Shown in pieces: positions 44,501 to 54,319 of a stretch of DNA of 64,000 nt. A program made the position numbers and the translations under genes. The stretch's first letter is position 1, and each line of letters starts with the position of its first letter. Below the pieces are notes generated by a model. The model saw nothing but the letters and a program-made list of their open reading frames with translations, did not search any database and was not told where the DNA came from. Source of the DNA: Paracoccus aminovorans (GTDB lineage Bacteria > Pseudomonadota > Alphaproteobacteria > Rhodobacterales > Rhodobacteraceae); NCBI RefSeq assembly GCF_001546115.1, contig NZ_KQ955209.1, forward strand, positions 620,810-684,809, given 5' to 3'.

Positions 44501-47500
44501 CGGTCAATCTGCGCGATCCGTTCGATTTCCGGATCGAGCTGCGCAATATCGCCGGTGCCGGCCTGGCCGAAGCCGATGACGTGGTCGTCACCGGCAACCT
44601 GCCCGCCGGGATCGAACTGACCGGAACCCCGACGGTCGCCATGGTCAGCGGCACGGCAAGCCTGTCGTCCTGCACCGGCGTGGCCGGCGCGACCACCTTC
44701 ACCTGCAATCTCGGGACGCTGAGCCCCGGCGCCGAACTCCGCATCACCGCCCCCTCGCGGGTGATTTCCATCGCGGCCACCGGGCAGGTCTTTACCAATA
44801 CCGCGGGCATCGCAACCTCGTCCTTCGAGGCGAATACCGCCAACAATGCCAGATCCGGCACCGTCACGGTCAATGCCAGCTCGCTCGGGGGCCGCGTGTT
44901 CCGCGATTTCGACAATGATGCCGCGGCGCATGGCGGCGATGCCGGGATCGGCGGCCTTGCCGTCTCGCTGAGCGGCACCGCCTTCGACACGACGCCGGTC
45001 CACCGGACGGCGACGACCGCGCCGGATGGCAGCTATGTCTTCGCAGGGCTTCCCGCAGGGCATTACAGCGTCAGCCATGCCGCCATCGGCGAGGCGGACC
45101 TGCAGGACGGAATGACGACCGCCGGCAGTGCGGGCGGCACGGCGACCGCGAGCACGATCAGCGGCATCGCGCTGCCCGCCGCGACGCCCGCGACCGGCTA
45201 CCTGTTTCCGAAAGTGCCGCGGGCGCGCATCGGAATCGCGAAATCCCTGGCCGGCGGGCTGACGATCCATGCCGATGGCAGCTTCACGGCGGGCTTCGGC
45301 CTGATCGTCCAGAACCCCTCGCTGGAGGCGCTGGAGCAGATCGAGGTCACCGACCCGCTGGCCGGCGCCGCGCCGGCCTTCGGCAGTTTCGCGGCGCTTG
45401 CCAGCCCGGCGACCGATCCGCTGGCGCCGGGCAGTTACACCATCGTCGCGGCCCCCTCGGGCAGCTGCGGCGGTGCGAATGGCGGCTTCGACGGCGCGTC
45501 GAACGACGTCGTGGCCAGCGGCTTCAGCCTTGCCGCCGGGGCGCAGTGCAGCCTGGGCTTCCGGATCCGCGTGCGTCCGCTGGGGCCGCTTCCCCCGGTT
45601 CAGGCATCGGGCGGCCATTACGAGAACAGGGCGCAGGCCGAGGGCACCGGCGCGCTGTCGGGCCAGACCAGGGCAAGCAACCCCGCGCTTGCCGACGGTT
45701 CCAACAATGGCACGATGGTTCAGCCGGGGGTCGTCTCGCCGACGCCGCTGGCGCCGGTCTTCGCTCCATCCATCACGCTGGTGCAGACGGCCGATGCCTC
45801 GGCCCTGAACACGCCGCCGGCGAAGGGTGACAGGCTCACCTACAGCCTGACGGTGACGAATACCGGCGACGTGACGTTGACGAATGTCACCGTCGCGGCT
45901 CCCGCAGTGGGTGCGGTTGCGGGCAGTCCGATTGCCGCGCTCGCGCCGGGTGCGTCGCAGGCGCTGACGGCGGTCCATGAGTTGACGCAAGCGGATCTGG
46001 ATTCCGGCGAGGTCGTCAGCACCGCGACCGCCGAGGGCGAAGCCCCGGATGGCAGCGCGGTGGCCGACGTCTCGGGGACGGGTGCAAGCAATGACGATCC
46101 GACCGTGGTGCCGCTGACCGCAGCGCCTTCGATCGCGCTGGTGAAAAGCGCCGATGTCTCGGCCCTGTCCTTGCCGGCGATGCGGGGAGACCGGATCAGC
46201 TATGACCTGACGGTGACGAACACCGGCAACGTGACGCTGACGGATGTCGCCATGACCGACCCGATGCTGGGCGCGATCCCGGGCAGCCCCGTGACCGCGC
46301 TGGCGCCGGGCGCGTCGCGGACCCTGAATGCGGATCACGAACTGACCCAGGCCGATCTGGACCGGGGCAGGATCGAAAACAGCGCGTTCGCCGCAGGCAA
46401 GGCGCCCGACGGCCGCACGGTGGACGATGTTTCGGGAACGGATGCGACGAATGACGATCCGACGCAGACGAACCTGGCTGCCCGGCCGGCGATCGCGCTG
46501 ATCAAGACGGCGGATGCCTCTGCGCTCTCTTCACCGGCGGCGGTCGGCGAGCAGATCGCCTACAGCCTGACGGTGACCAATACCGGCAATGTGACGCTGA
46601 CGAATGTCACCGTGGCCGACCCGATGCTGGGTGCGGTCGCGGGCAGTCCGGTGGCCGTGCTGGCGCCGGGCGCGTCGCGGACCGTGACGGCCGGCCATGC
46701 GCTGACTCAGGCGGATCTGGATGCGGGCGAGGTGGTCAATACCGCGACCGCCGAGGGCGAGGCTCCGGGTGGCGGCCGGGTGACGGACGTTTCGGGCACG
46801 GATGCCACGAACGACGATCCGACCGTGGTGGCGCTGACGGGCCGGCCCGCCATCGCCCTGATCAAGCTGGCCGATGCCAGCAGCATCTCGACACCGGCCG
46901 CCATCGGCGACCCGATCACCTACAGCTTCACGGTGGCCAATACCGGCAGCGCGGCCCTGAATGACATTGCGCTGACCGATACGATGCCGGGTGTCGAACT
47001 GACCGGCGGGCCGATCGCCGCGCTGGCGCCGGGAGCGGTCGATTCGACCAGCTTCACCGCGACCTATCGCTTGACCCAGGCCGATATCGACGCGGGCGAG
47101 GTTCGCAACAGCGCGACGGTGACGGGCTCCGCCGACAGCGGCGAACTTGCAAGCGACATTTCCGGCACCACGGCCGGGGATGACGACCCCACCGTCGTTC
47201 CCATCGCGCCCGCCGCCGGAGTGCGGCTGATCAAGTCGCTGGCCGGAATCGAGGATACCAATGGCAACGGCATCCAGGATATCGGGGATGTGGTCCGCTT
47301 TGGCTTCAGGATCGGCAATACCGGCAGTGTCGCGCTGCAGGTCGAGAGCATCGAGGATGCGACCGCGACCGTCTCGGGCGGGCCGATCACCATCGCTGCC
47401 GGCATGAGCGACGGCGGCAGCTTTACCGCCAGCCATGTGCTGACCCAGGCCGATCTGGATCGCGGCCATGTGCAGAATACGGCGGTGGTGGCCGGCACGG

Positions 47501-49521
47501 CGGTGCGCGGCGACGGCAGCCCCATTCCCGGCCCCGGCGGCGCGCCGCTGCGGATCAGCGCCAGCTCGGATGCCGGGACCGATCCCGAGGGGCGCGCGGT
47601 CCCCGATCCCGAAGCCACGGAGACGCGGGATGGCGCCGGTGAGACCGACGGCGATCCGGGCAATGACCCGACCGTGGCGCGGCTGGCCCGGACGCCGGCG
47701 GTCGCCTTGATCAAGCGCTATGCCGGCTTTGCCGACGCCAATGGAAACGGCGTCGAGGACGCGGGCGATACGCTGAACTTCGCCTTTGCCGTCGCCAACA
47801 CCGGCAATGTCGCGCTGCGGATCGACACCATCGACGACCCGGCGGCCACGGTCTCGGGCGGGCCGGTGATCCTCGCCCCGGGAGAAACCGACAGCACGGC
47901 CTTTGCCGCGATCTGGCTGCTGGGCGATCAGGATATGCGGCGCGGCCATGTCCAGAACGCGGCCCGGGTCACCGGCCATGCGGTGACGACGCAGGGCCTG
48001 CCGATCCGCGACGGCAGAGGGCTGCTCAGCGTCACAGACGTCTCGGACAGCGGCACCGATCCCGAGGGCGCGGCGCTGGACGATCCGCAGGCGGTGGAAA
48101 CCCCGGACGGCAAGGGCGGCACCGACGGCGATCCGGCCAACGACCCCACCGTGGTCAAGCTGGGCCGGCCCGAGATCCTGCTGAAGATCAGCATCGTCGA
48201 GACGCCGGACCGCAACGGCAACGGCATCTTCGATGCGGGCGACCAGATCGCCTATGGCTTCGCCGTGACCAATACCGGCAATGTCCCGCTGGAGGACGTC
48301 ACCATCGATGCGGGCAGCCTTAGCCTGGAGATGCCCGGCTTCTCCTGCCGGCCGATCCGGTTATCGGTGGCCGGGACGGCGGTGCTGACCTGCGCCGGCA
48401 ATCGCTACACGGTCACGGCCGAGGATGCCCGCCAGGGCCAGATCAACCTGGCCGCCACCGCGACAGGCCGTTCGGTCGCGGGCGTGCGGGCGGTGTCCGA
48501 GGACGCCGTGGTCTCGCCGACGATGCGGGCCGGTGGGCTGACGCTGACCAACGCGGCGGATCGCGGCACGGCCGTCGTCGGCGATCTGGTCGGCTATGTG
48601 CTGGAACTTACCAATAACGCCGCCGGGATCGCCACGACCACCGACCTGGTCGATACCCTGCCCGCCGGCTTCAGCTATCGTTCCGGCAGCGCGACGGTCG
48701 GCCGCGCCAGGGTCGAGCCCGAGATCCGGGGCAACCGCCTGCTCTGGCGCGGGTTGACCCTTGCTGCGGGGGAAACCCTGCGGGTGCGAATCGAGGCTCT
48801 GGTCGGCGGCGGCGTCCGGCCGGGCCCTCATGCGAGCCGGGCGCAGGCGTTCAGCCCCGCGACCGGCCGGCCGGTCACGCCCGAGGCGACGGCCACGATC
48901 CGGGTCGAGGTCGATGCAGTTCTTGCCTGTGCCACCGTGATTGGCCGGGTTTTCGACGACCTGGACCATGACGGTTACCGGAACGCGCGACCCGGCGAAG
49001 AGGGGGCCGAACAGGGCCTGCCGGGCGTGCGGCTGGTAGCGCCGAACGGGCTGGCGGTGACGACGGACCGGCATGGCCGCTTCAGCCTGCCCTGCGCGGC
49101 GCTGCCGCGCGACATCGGCGCCAATTTCATGCTGAAGCTGGATGAGCGCACGCTGCCGCTGGGTTATCGGCCGACCTCCGAAAATCCACGCGTGGTGCGG
49201 CTGACGCCGGGGATGCTGACGAAGATGAATTTCGGAGCCAGCCTGTCCCGGGTCGCGCGCGTGGATCTCTCGGCGCGCGCCTTCAGCGGCGACGATCCGC
49301 GCCCCGAGTTGCAGGATGGCCTGCGCCGGCTCGTCGCCGAAATCGCGGCCCGGCCCTCGGTCTTGCGGCTGAGCTATCGGCTGGGCCCGGGCGAGCGGCG
49401 CGGCGACGCCAGGGTTCGGCTGCGCCGGGTCGAGGCCGCGCTGCGCCGGCTGTGGCCCGCGAACGGACGATTTGCCCCGCATATCGAGACGGTGGTGGAA
49501 ACGCGGCCGGTGGGGCGCTGA
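41524..49521 (+). CDS. Giant secreted DUF11-repeat surface protein
   Basis: A 2665-residue protein with a signal peptide ending near residue 39 (AAVAQS). From about residue 45 to 2440 it is built of DUF11-type Ig-like repeats (YTIRIANDG / SLTVTNTGNVTLTNV pattern). A SdrD B-like segment (GGRVFRDFDNDAAAHGGDAG) lies near 1122 and another (IGRVFDDLDHDGYRNARPGE) near 2478. Residues 1417-1900 contain four highly similar repeats. Calcium-type motifs such as DTNGNGIQDIGD and DANGNGVEDAGD occur later. The C-terminal 90 residues (VDLSARAFSGDDPRPELQDG) resemble an OmpA-like tail. It is probably outer-surface and is coupled to the OMP gene that overlaps its stop. Confidence 0.85.
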   Translation: MFRIFTHHGLPFHRALLRHLASILLGCWLLAFQSQAAVAQSVDWVVNIDDSGSDPSPAGGLVDYTIRIANDGLSPAPATTLGLDVPSGTVLEATTGAIAGCAPLPAAGPQRVSCLVPALAADAHAGLTAQLRTSTQGTIGFTASVPTSMAGAVDSQPGNNAVTENTSLTAGADMALTLSGPDNAPSGAVVIYSFVARNNGPDPVGNLTLGFAVPAGLANIVPPPSAGCTLAAGTYSCPIAGPVAAGMTVTCSFQAQVVRASGLTVTPAASIGGGSVPDPVPANNSIQKTTGIAPGSDLSISKSRAPGGVILMGQQVTFTLTPRYSGDSPQGITVTDTLPAHYSLVSYNAPGWNVTTSGQTVTATRAAGSGTGANLALGPITIVARADAAGNVSNTAQIVSAAPEDPNPANNGASDGGVTIQAPQVDLRANKSGPSPALYVVGQSYNFTISTSNIGNAAFVGRLRMTDQLPAGLRVTHAAPNGWSCTALPVTGPAPLSCQRDYSSAAPLGVNGTTPAVTLTAEVTQAGAQPNGLTVGSPDLPDEPNTGNNSTTYAGTAVLAANSADLRVIKTANLAAVASGDPILFTVEIVNDGPATATGVTVTDALTGLLNSNVGPNHGFAGYAALPGSASAPSCSTGSNGSGRTASCTIATLPVCTAGSDCPRIIFTVRPGGNAGARTNTASALSAGTPDPVPGNNSGSTGYAVTARADVSVSMTAAPATPAVGQPFDYEIAARNLNSGLSQAENVTITDTLPAGLTFISATPASGSCAVKPAANTAVGPGNDTVSCNLGTIPVNAQRTVTIRMRPDLGAQGGSVSNTVSVATSSPETETGNNSFSLNTTIADPQINLLVNMTDSVDPLPVGNDTVYRITVTNSGPLAATSVAVTNDLPGALAYAGHDLPGDGTCGTVPAAGVPGGQLACSFPLLAAGDSRVIEVTARGLAKGVALNRVEVASAETRAGFEANLLDNVATQPTTLRTRADVEMVSNTSDPATVNLRDPFDFRIELRNIAGAGLAEADDVVVTGNLPAGIELTGTPTVAMVSGTASLSSCTGVAGATTFTCNLGTLSPGAELRITAPSRVISIAATGQVFTNTAGIATSSFEANTANNARSGTVTVNASSLGGRVFRDFDNDAAAHGGDAGIGGLAVSLSGTAFDTTPVHRTATTAPDGSYVFAGLPAGHYSVSHAAIGEADLQDGMTTAGSAGGTATASTISGIALPAATPATGYLFPKVPRARIGIAKSLAGGLTIHADGSFTAGFGLIVQNPSLEALEQIEVTDPLAGAAPAFGSFAALASPATDPLAPGSYTIVAAPSGSCGGANGGFDGASNDVVASGFSLAAGAQCSLGFRIRVRPLGPLPPVQASGGHYENRAQAEGTGALSGQTRASNPALADGSNNGTMVQPGVVSPTPLAPVFAPSITLVQTADASALNTPPAKGDRLTYSLTVTNTGDVTLTNVTVAAPAVGAVAGSPIAALAPGASQALTAVHELTQADLDSGEVVSTATAEGEAPDGSAVADVSGTGASNDDPTVVPLTAAPSIALVKSADVSALSLPAMRGDRISYDLTVTNTGNVTLTDVAMTDPMLGAIPGSPVTALAPGASRTLNADHELTQADLDRGRIENSAFAAGKAPDGRTVDDVSGTDATNDDPTQTNLAARPAIALIKTADASALSSPAAVGEQIAYSLTVTNTGNVTLTNVTVADPMLGAVAGSPVAVLAPGASRTVTAGHALTQADLDAGEVVNTATAEGEAPGGGRVTDVSGTDATNDDPTVVALTGRPAIALIKLADASSISTPAAIGDPITYSFTVANTGSAALNDIALTDTMPGVELTGGPIAALAPGAVDSTSFTATYRLTQADIDAGEVRNSATVTGSADSGELASDISGTTAGDDDPTVVPIAPAAGVRLIKSLAGIEDTNGNGIQDIGDVVRFGFRIGNTGSVALQVESIEDATATVSGGPITIAAGMSDGGSFTASHVLTQADLDRGHVQNTAVVAGTAVRGDGSPIPGPGGAPLRISASSDAGTDPEGRAVPDPEATETRDGAGETDGDPGNDPTVARLARTPAVALIKRYAGFADANGNGVEDAGDTLNFAFAVANTGNVALRIDTIDDPAATVSGGPVILAPGETDSTAFAAIWLLGDQDMRRGHVQNAARVTGHAVTTQGLPIRDGRGLLSVTDVSDSGTDPEGAALDDPQAVETPDGKGGTDGDPANDPTVVKLGRPEILLKISIVETPDRNGNGIFDAGDQIAYGFAVTNTGNVPLEDVTIDAGSLSLEMPGFSCRPIRLSVAGTAVLTCAGNRYTVTAEDARQGQINLAATATGRSVAGVRAVSEDAVVSPTMRAGGLTLTNAADRGTAVVGDLVGYVLELTNNAAGIATTTDLVDTLPAGFSYRSGSATVGRARVEPEIRGNRLLWRGLTLAAGETLRVRIEALVGGGVRPGPHASRAQAFSPATGRPVTPEATATIRVEVDAVLACATVIGRVFDDLDHDGYRNARPGEEGAEQGLPGVRLVAPNGLAVTTDRHGRFSLPCAALPRDIGANFMLKLDERTLPLGYRPTSENPRVVRLTPGMLTKMNFGASLSRVARVDLSARAFSGDDPRPELQDGLRRLVAEIAARPSVLRLSYRLGPGERRGDARVRLRRVEAALRRLWPANGRFAPHIETVVETRPVGR
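45772..47220 (+). repeat. Four tandem 360-bp repeats inside the DUF11 gene
   Basis: Units begin at 45772, 46132, 46492 and 46852, exactly 360 bp (120 residues) apart; the last unit is slightly longer. Shared phrases include ADASAL, YSLTVTNTGNVTLTNVTV, LAPGAS, LTQADLDAGEV and NDDPTVV. High nucleotide identity suggests recent expansion by unequal recombination and possible copy-number variation between strains. Confidence 0.85.
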
Positions 49522-52500
49522 TGATCAGGGCGGATTTTTCCAGCATGAACCCGATCAGCAAGCACAGGCTGGTGGCCTGCACCGCGCTTGTCCTGATCCT
49601 TTCGTTGCAACCGGGACTGGCCCAGCGGGATGACAGGGGCTGCGCGCCGGTTCCGGGCGAACGGCCCGGCGCTTGCGCATATGGCAATACCGGATCGGTG
49701 GCTTCACCCGCATTGCCGCCCGACGCGCAGCGCGATCCGGCCGGAGATCTGGGCGATCTGGGCTTTTCGATCTCGGTCGATGCAGCCCCTGCGGCGCCCC
49801 CCCGGACCATTGCCGGCCCGCCGCCGCCGCCGGACTGGCCGCAGGCGGTGGTGGATCACGATCTGGACCGGCTGGACCTGCAGGTCAGCGTCGACGGGCT
49901 GGGCGCGCGGCCGGTCCTGAACGTCTCGACCGCCGACATGCGCAGCCGCTACCGGGCGGGGCAGGCGATAGGCTTCCGCACCGCATCGAACTATCCCGGC
50001 TGGATCGCGCGGGCCGAGGTCATCGTGACCGATCCCGACCGCCCCGGCCATCCGATCGCCGTGCTGCCCGCGCGCCCGAACGGGCTGACCGAATGGGTGA
50101 TGCCTGCGGATGGGCCGCAGGAACTGCTCTATGTCCTGCGGGTGCATGACCGCAGCGGGCGTTACGACGAGACCGCGCCGCTGCCGCTGACCCGCGCCTC
50201 GGCGCCGTTGGAGGGGCCGGAACTGACCGGCCCGATCATCGCGGCGGGCGAGGGCGAGGATCGCACGGCGCGCCGCACCATCCCGGTGCGCGGCGCGGTG
50301 GTCACGGTCTCGGGCCAGGATCTGCCGGCCGGTGCCCGGCTGACCGTGCTGGGCGAGGCGGTGACGCCGGACGCCGACCGGCGTTTCGTGCTGCAACGCA
50401 TCCTGCCGCCGGGCGAGCATGACCTGGACATCGCCATGGGCAGCCAGTCGCAGACCCACCGCGTCACCGTGCCGCAGCGCGAGCTGTTCGCGACCGGCAT
50501 CGCCGAGATCACCCTTGGCCGTGACAGCGCGACCGATGGGAACTGGCGTCACGGCCGGGTCGCGGGTTTCGTCCAAGGGGTGCTGGCCGATGGAACGAAG
50601 CTGACCGGTTCGGTCGATACGCGCGACACGGAACTGCGCGACATGTTCCGCCACGGCACCCGGCGCTTCCCCGACCAGGTGCTGCGCCAGATCGAGGATC
50701 GCGACGTCTGGGTGGCGACCGGCGACGACAGCACGGTGGAGGATCTGGCGCCAACCTCGGGGCGGCTGTTCCTGCGGCTGGAAAACGACCGGGGCCATGC
50801 GCTGTGGGGCGATTTCCGCCCCGAGGGCGACCTGGACCGCATGGTGCGCAGCGACCGCACGCTCTACGGCGCCTCGGCTGGCTGGCAATCGCCCGAGACC
50901 GTCGCCGATGGCAGCCCGCGCGGCAGGATCAGCGCCTATGCGGCCTCGACCGACCGGCTGAGCCAGCGCGACGTGTTCCGCGGCACCGGCGGCAGCACCT
51001 ATTTCCTGTCGCACCGCGACATCGAATCGGGCACCGAGACGCTGCTGGTCGAGCTGCGCGACCGGGTCTCGAACACCATCGTTTCGTCCCGGCGCCTGGT
51101 CGAGGGCCGGGACTACCGCATCGACTATGTGCAGGGCGTGGTGATCCTGAACGCGCCGCTGTCGCCTTCGGCCAGCGGGCCGGGGCTGGTCGGCGACGGC
51201 ACGCTTGGCGACCGGATCGTCAATCTGGTGGCGCAATACGACTATGTTCCCGCCAATGGCGCCGGCGCCGGTGACAGCCATGGCGCGCGGGCCGAAACCT
51301 GGGTCACGCCGCATCTGCGCTTCGGCGCCACGCTGGCGCAGGAAGCGGCCGGCGGGGCCGATAACCGGCTGGGTGGCGCGGACCTGCTGTGGAAGCGCAA
51401 CGAGGACAGCTGGCTCTCGGCCGAGATCGCCGAAAGCGAGGGGCCGGGCTTCGGCCAGACCCTGTCGCTGACCGGCGGCCTGGATCTGGACCCGGCGAGC
51501 CCGACTGCCGGGGCCAAGGGCCTGCGGGCGCGCGGGACGCATGTCGAGGGCCGGCTGGATCTGGCCGAGATCGGCGGCGCGGGCCATGTCTCTGCCTTCT
51601 GGGACCGGCGGGACCAGGGCTTCACCGCGCCCGACTGGAACGTGACGGTGGGCCAGAGCAGCGCCGGCCTTGACGGGCAGGTCGGGATCGGCCCGGCGAC
51701 CGCCCTGACCTTTGGCGCGACGCGGTTCCGCGACGATGCCGGAAAGCGCGACGACCGCGCGCGCATCGGCATCGACCACAGGCTGAGCCGCCATTGGCAG
51801 ATCGAGGCTGAACTCGCGCATCGCGACCGCGCCAATCCCGGATCGCTGGTCGTGGGCGAAAACGGCCGCGGCACCGACGCCGCCGCCCGCCTGACTTGGC
51901 ACCGCGACGACGACCTTTCGGCATGGATCTTTGGCCAGGCCAGCCTGTCGCGCTCGGGCGACATGCGCAGGGACGACCGGGTCGGCGTCGGGGCCGAGGC
52001 GGCGGTCTCCGACCGCCTGCGCGCCCTGGCCGAGGTTTCGCAGGGCACCCAGGGCGCCGCCGGGCAGGCGCAGCTGACCTGGGCCGCAAGCGCGGCCAGC
52101 AGCTATACGCTGGGCTGGCGCGAGGATCCGACGCAGGTCGACAACCTCGCCAGCGGCGAACGGCGCGGCCTGACCTTCGGCGCGCAGCGGCAGATCAACC
52201 GCGCCTGGACCTATACGACCGAGACGATCCGCAGCGGCATCGCCAGCCGCCGGTCGCTGGCCTCGACCCATGGCGTCAGCTACACGCCGGACGAACGGTG
52301 GCGCCATGATGCCGGGCTGATCACCGGGCGGGTGCTGGAACCGGACGGCACCATGATGCGGCGCAGCGGGCTGTCGCTGGGCACGCAATTCTCGAACGGA
52401 GGGGATCAGGCCGCGAAGCTGCGCGGCGAATGGCGGCGCGAGCGCTCGGACGATCCGCTGCGGCTGGCCGCGCGCCAGAGCTGGATGGTCACGGGCGAGT

Positions 52501-53105
52501 TCACCTGGCGCACCGGTGACGACTGGCGCCTGGTGGGCGCGCTGGATGCCGTGATCTCGCAGGGCGAGGACGAGTTGCGCGACGGCCGCTATGTCGAGGC
52601 GATGCTGGGCTATGCCTATCGCCCCATCGACAGCGACCGGCTGAACGCGCTGCTGAGCTATACCTACCTCGAGGACCTGCCGGGCGCGGATCAGGTCAAT
52701 ATCGACGGTAAGACAGACGGGCCGCGCCAGCGCAGCCATATCCTGAACGCCGCTTTCAGCTATGATCTCGACCAGCGCTGGACGCTGGGCGGCAAATACG
52801 GCTTCCGCACGCGCCGGCAGGCGGACCGCGACCGTTCGGATCAGGTGACATCGACCGCGCATCTGGCGGTGCTGCGGGCGGATTACCGCATCGTGCATCT
52901 GTGGGACGCGATGGCCGAGCTTCGCGTGCTTCACGCGCCGCGTGCCTCGATGACGGAATACGGCGCGCTGCTGGCCGTCTACCGCGAGATCGGCCCGAAC
53001 GCGCGGATCGGCATCGGCTACGCCTGGGGCGGGGTGTCGGATGATCTGCGCGGGGTGGAGCCGGCCAAGCGCGGGGTGTTCGTGAACCTGATCGGCAAGT
53101 TCTGA
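49521..53105 (+). CDS. Large outer-membrane beta-barrel partner of the DUF11 protein
   Basis: A 1194-residue secreted protein. A signal peptide (CTALVLILSLQPGLAQ) is followed by a Pro-rich linker, N-terminal beta-sandwich-like domains (about 90-330) and a long C-terminal region of alternating hydrophobic strands from about 410. It ends with aromatic NLIGKF, a C-terminal Phe typical of BAM substrates. The ATG overlaps the DUF11 stop (TGATG), and no separate promoter is seen. Alternative starts are MNPISKHR (49545) in the same frame. A role in anchoring or exporting the DUF11 giant is inferred. Confidence 0.8.
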   Translation: MIRADFSSMNPISKHRLVACTALVLILSLQPGLAQRDDRGCAPVPGERPGACAYGNTGSVASPALPPDAQRDPAGDLGDLGFSISVDAAPAAPPRTIAGPPPPPDWPQAVVDHDLDRLDLQVSVDGLGARPVLNVSTADMRSRYRAGQAIGFRTASNYPGWIARAEVIVTDPDRPGHPIAVLPARPNGLTEWVMPADGPQELLYVLRVHDRSGRYDETAPLPLTRASAPLEGPELTGPIIAAGEGEDRTARRTIPVRGAVVTVSGQDLPAGARLTVLGEAVTPDADRRFVLQRILPPGEHDLDIAMGSQSQTHRVTVPQRELFATGIAEITLGRDSATDGNWRHGRVAGFVQGVLADGTKLTGSVDTRDTELRDMFRHGTRRFPDQVLRQIEDRDVWVATGDDSTVEDLAPTSGRLFLRLENDRGHALWGDFRPEGDLDRMVRSDRTLYGASAGWQSPETVADGSPRGRISAYAASTDRLSQRDVFRGTGGSTYFLSHRDIESGTETLLVELRDRVSNTIVSSRRLVEGRDYRIDYVQGVVILNAPLSPSASGPGLVGDGTLGDRIVNLVAQYDYVPANGAGAGDSHGARAETWVTPHLRFGATLAQEAAGGADNRLGGADLLWKRNEDSWLSAEIAESEGPGFGQTLSLTGGLDLDPASPTAGAKGLRARGTHVEGRLDLAEIGGAGHVSAFWDRRDQGFTAPDWNVTVGQSSAGLDGQVGIGPATALTFGATRFRDDAGKRDDRARIGIDHRLSRHWQIEAELAHRDRANPGSLVVGENGRGTDAAARLTWHRDDDLSAWIFGQASLSRSGDMRRDDRVGVGAEAAVSDRLRALAEVSQGTQGAAGQAQLTWAASAASSYTLGWREDPTQVDNLASGERRGLTFGAQRQINRAWTYTTETIRSGIASRRSLASTHGVSYTPDERWRHDAGLITGRVLEPDGTMMRRSGLSLGTQFSNGGDQAAKLRGEWRRERSDDPLRLAARQSWMVTGEFTWRTGDDWRLVGALDAVISQGEDELRDGRYVEAMLGYAYRPIDSDRLNALLSYTYLEDLPGADQVNIDGKTDGPRQRSHILNAAFSYDLDQRWTLGGKYGFRTRRQADRDRSDQVTSTAHLAVLRADYRIVHLWDAMAELRVLHAPRASMTEYGALLAVYREIGPNARIGIGYAWGGVSDDLRGVEPAKRGVFVNLIGKF

Positions 53106-53649
53106 CGCGCGGAGCGCAGGTTTCCCCAGAAGGCCGCGACCTGGCCTCGGGGGCGATGAGTGTTTTCCGGCGAGCCTTCGGTTCGCTGGCAGCATTGCCC
53201 CGATTCATCGATACCGGGCTGCGCGGCGCTGACGGTATAGCCGCCAGACCGGAACAGGATCGCATCTTGCCAGAGGCCGCATGTGCATCGCGCCATTGCC
53301 GCCACCGGCCAACCGTGCTCGCCGGTGAGTTGCCCATAAACCCAAGACAATTCAAAGCCAGTCAGGCCGACCCCCTGCGCTCTGGCCTCATGATCCGGCG
53401 CGATCTGGCCGGGATCGGATCACCAGGAACGCCAATGGTGGCGCCCCAGGGCCGCGGCCGGGTCGTGGATCCGCCTGATGGACCTGAACCGGCGGCGGCC
53501 ATCGAACTCGAAACATGCGCCACGACCCACGGCAGAGGCCATCGGGCAAAGCCTGGTCATCCGTCCAGCGCATCGCGCAGGACGCCGACCTGTGCCGAAC
53601 TGCCCATGCGCCACGCCGCGCCTCGGGCCGGTCCATGCCTGATCCGGCG
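53106..53649. other. 544-bp stretch without a recognisable gene
   Basis: Short overlapping frames exist, but none has a recognisable domain, SD and plausible codon use together. It lies between the convergent ends of the outer-membrane protein gene and the LuxR-type regulator. No clear terminator hairpin with a T-tract was seen. Confidence 0.4.
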
Positions 53650-54309
53650 CTATTTCGCCGCCATCGCCTCGCCGGCGCCGCGCAGCATCGCCGCCGCTTC
53701 GACCCGGTTCTGCACGTTCAGCTTCACGATGATGTTGTGGACATGGTTCTTGATGGTCGGCACCTCGAGGCCGAGCTGGCGCGCGATCAGCTTGTTCGAC
53801 AGGCTGTCGGTCAGAAGCGACAGGATCTGGTATTCGCGGCTTGAAAGCTTGGTCAGCCGCTGCACCTCGCGTTCGCGCAGCGAGATCTGCAGAAGGTGTT
53901 CCTGCAGCAACCGGCTGATCCGGGGCGGGCAGACCAGATCGCCCCGCAGCGTGGCCTGGATGATGGTCACCAGGTCGTCGATCGACTGGTCCACGGTGAC
54001 GCAGGCCGCCGCCCCGGCCTCGACCGAGGCCAGCAGCGCACATTCGTCCCGGTCCAGCCCCAGCGCCACGACCGGCTTGCCCCGGGCGACGGCGAAGGCC
54101 GCCCGGACGCCTGCCGCCGGGTCGCCGGACTGGCTGGCACGCACATCGACAAGCACGGTATCCACCCGTTCCAGCGCGCCGCCATCCATGCAGCCCGGAC
54201 CGTCGCATGCCAGGATGGCGTGGATTTCCGAACGGTCGGAGAGCGCTTTCTGAAGCCCCTCCCGGTAAATGCGATGTTCAATGCAAAGCAGTAACGAGAA
54301 CCGATCCAT
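53650..54309 (-). CDS. NarL/FixJ-type LuxR transcriptional regulator with atypical receiver
   Basis: A 219-residue protein: N-terminal receiver-like domain (MDRFSLLLCIEHRIYREGLQ, VDTVLVDVRAS) and C-terminal LuxR HTH (LSSREYQILSLLTDSLSNKL, then VPTIKNHVHNIIVKLNVQNR). The acidic pocket at the N-terminus is poorly conserved (CIEH instead of DD), so phosphorylation is doubtful, although an Asp is present at VLVDV. No cognate kinase is nearby. The start at 54309 has AGGAG 10 bp upstream, inside a perfect inverted repeat. It may control the neighbouring surface-protein genes or the upstream operon. Confidence 0.85.
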   Translation of the reverse strand: MDRFSLLLCIEHRIYREGLQKALSDRSEIHAILACDGPGCMDGGALERVDTVLVDVRASQSGDPAAGVRAAFAVARGKPVVALGLDRDECALLASVEAGAAACVTVDQSIDDLVTIIQATLRGDLVCPPRISRLLQEHLLQISLREREVQRLTKLSSREYQILSLLTDSLSNKLIARQLGLEVPTIKNHVHNIIVKLNVQNRVEAAAMLRGAGEAMAAK

Positions 54310-54319
54310 ACCAAGTAAT

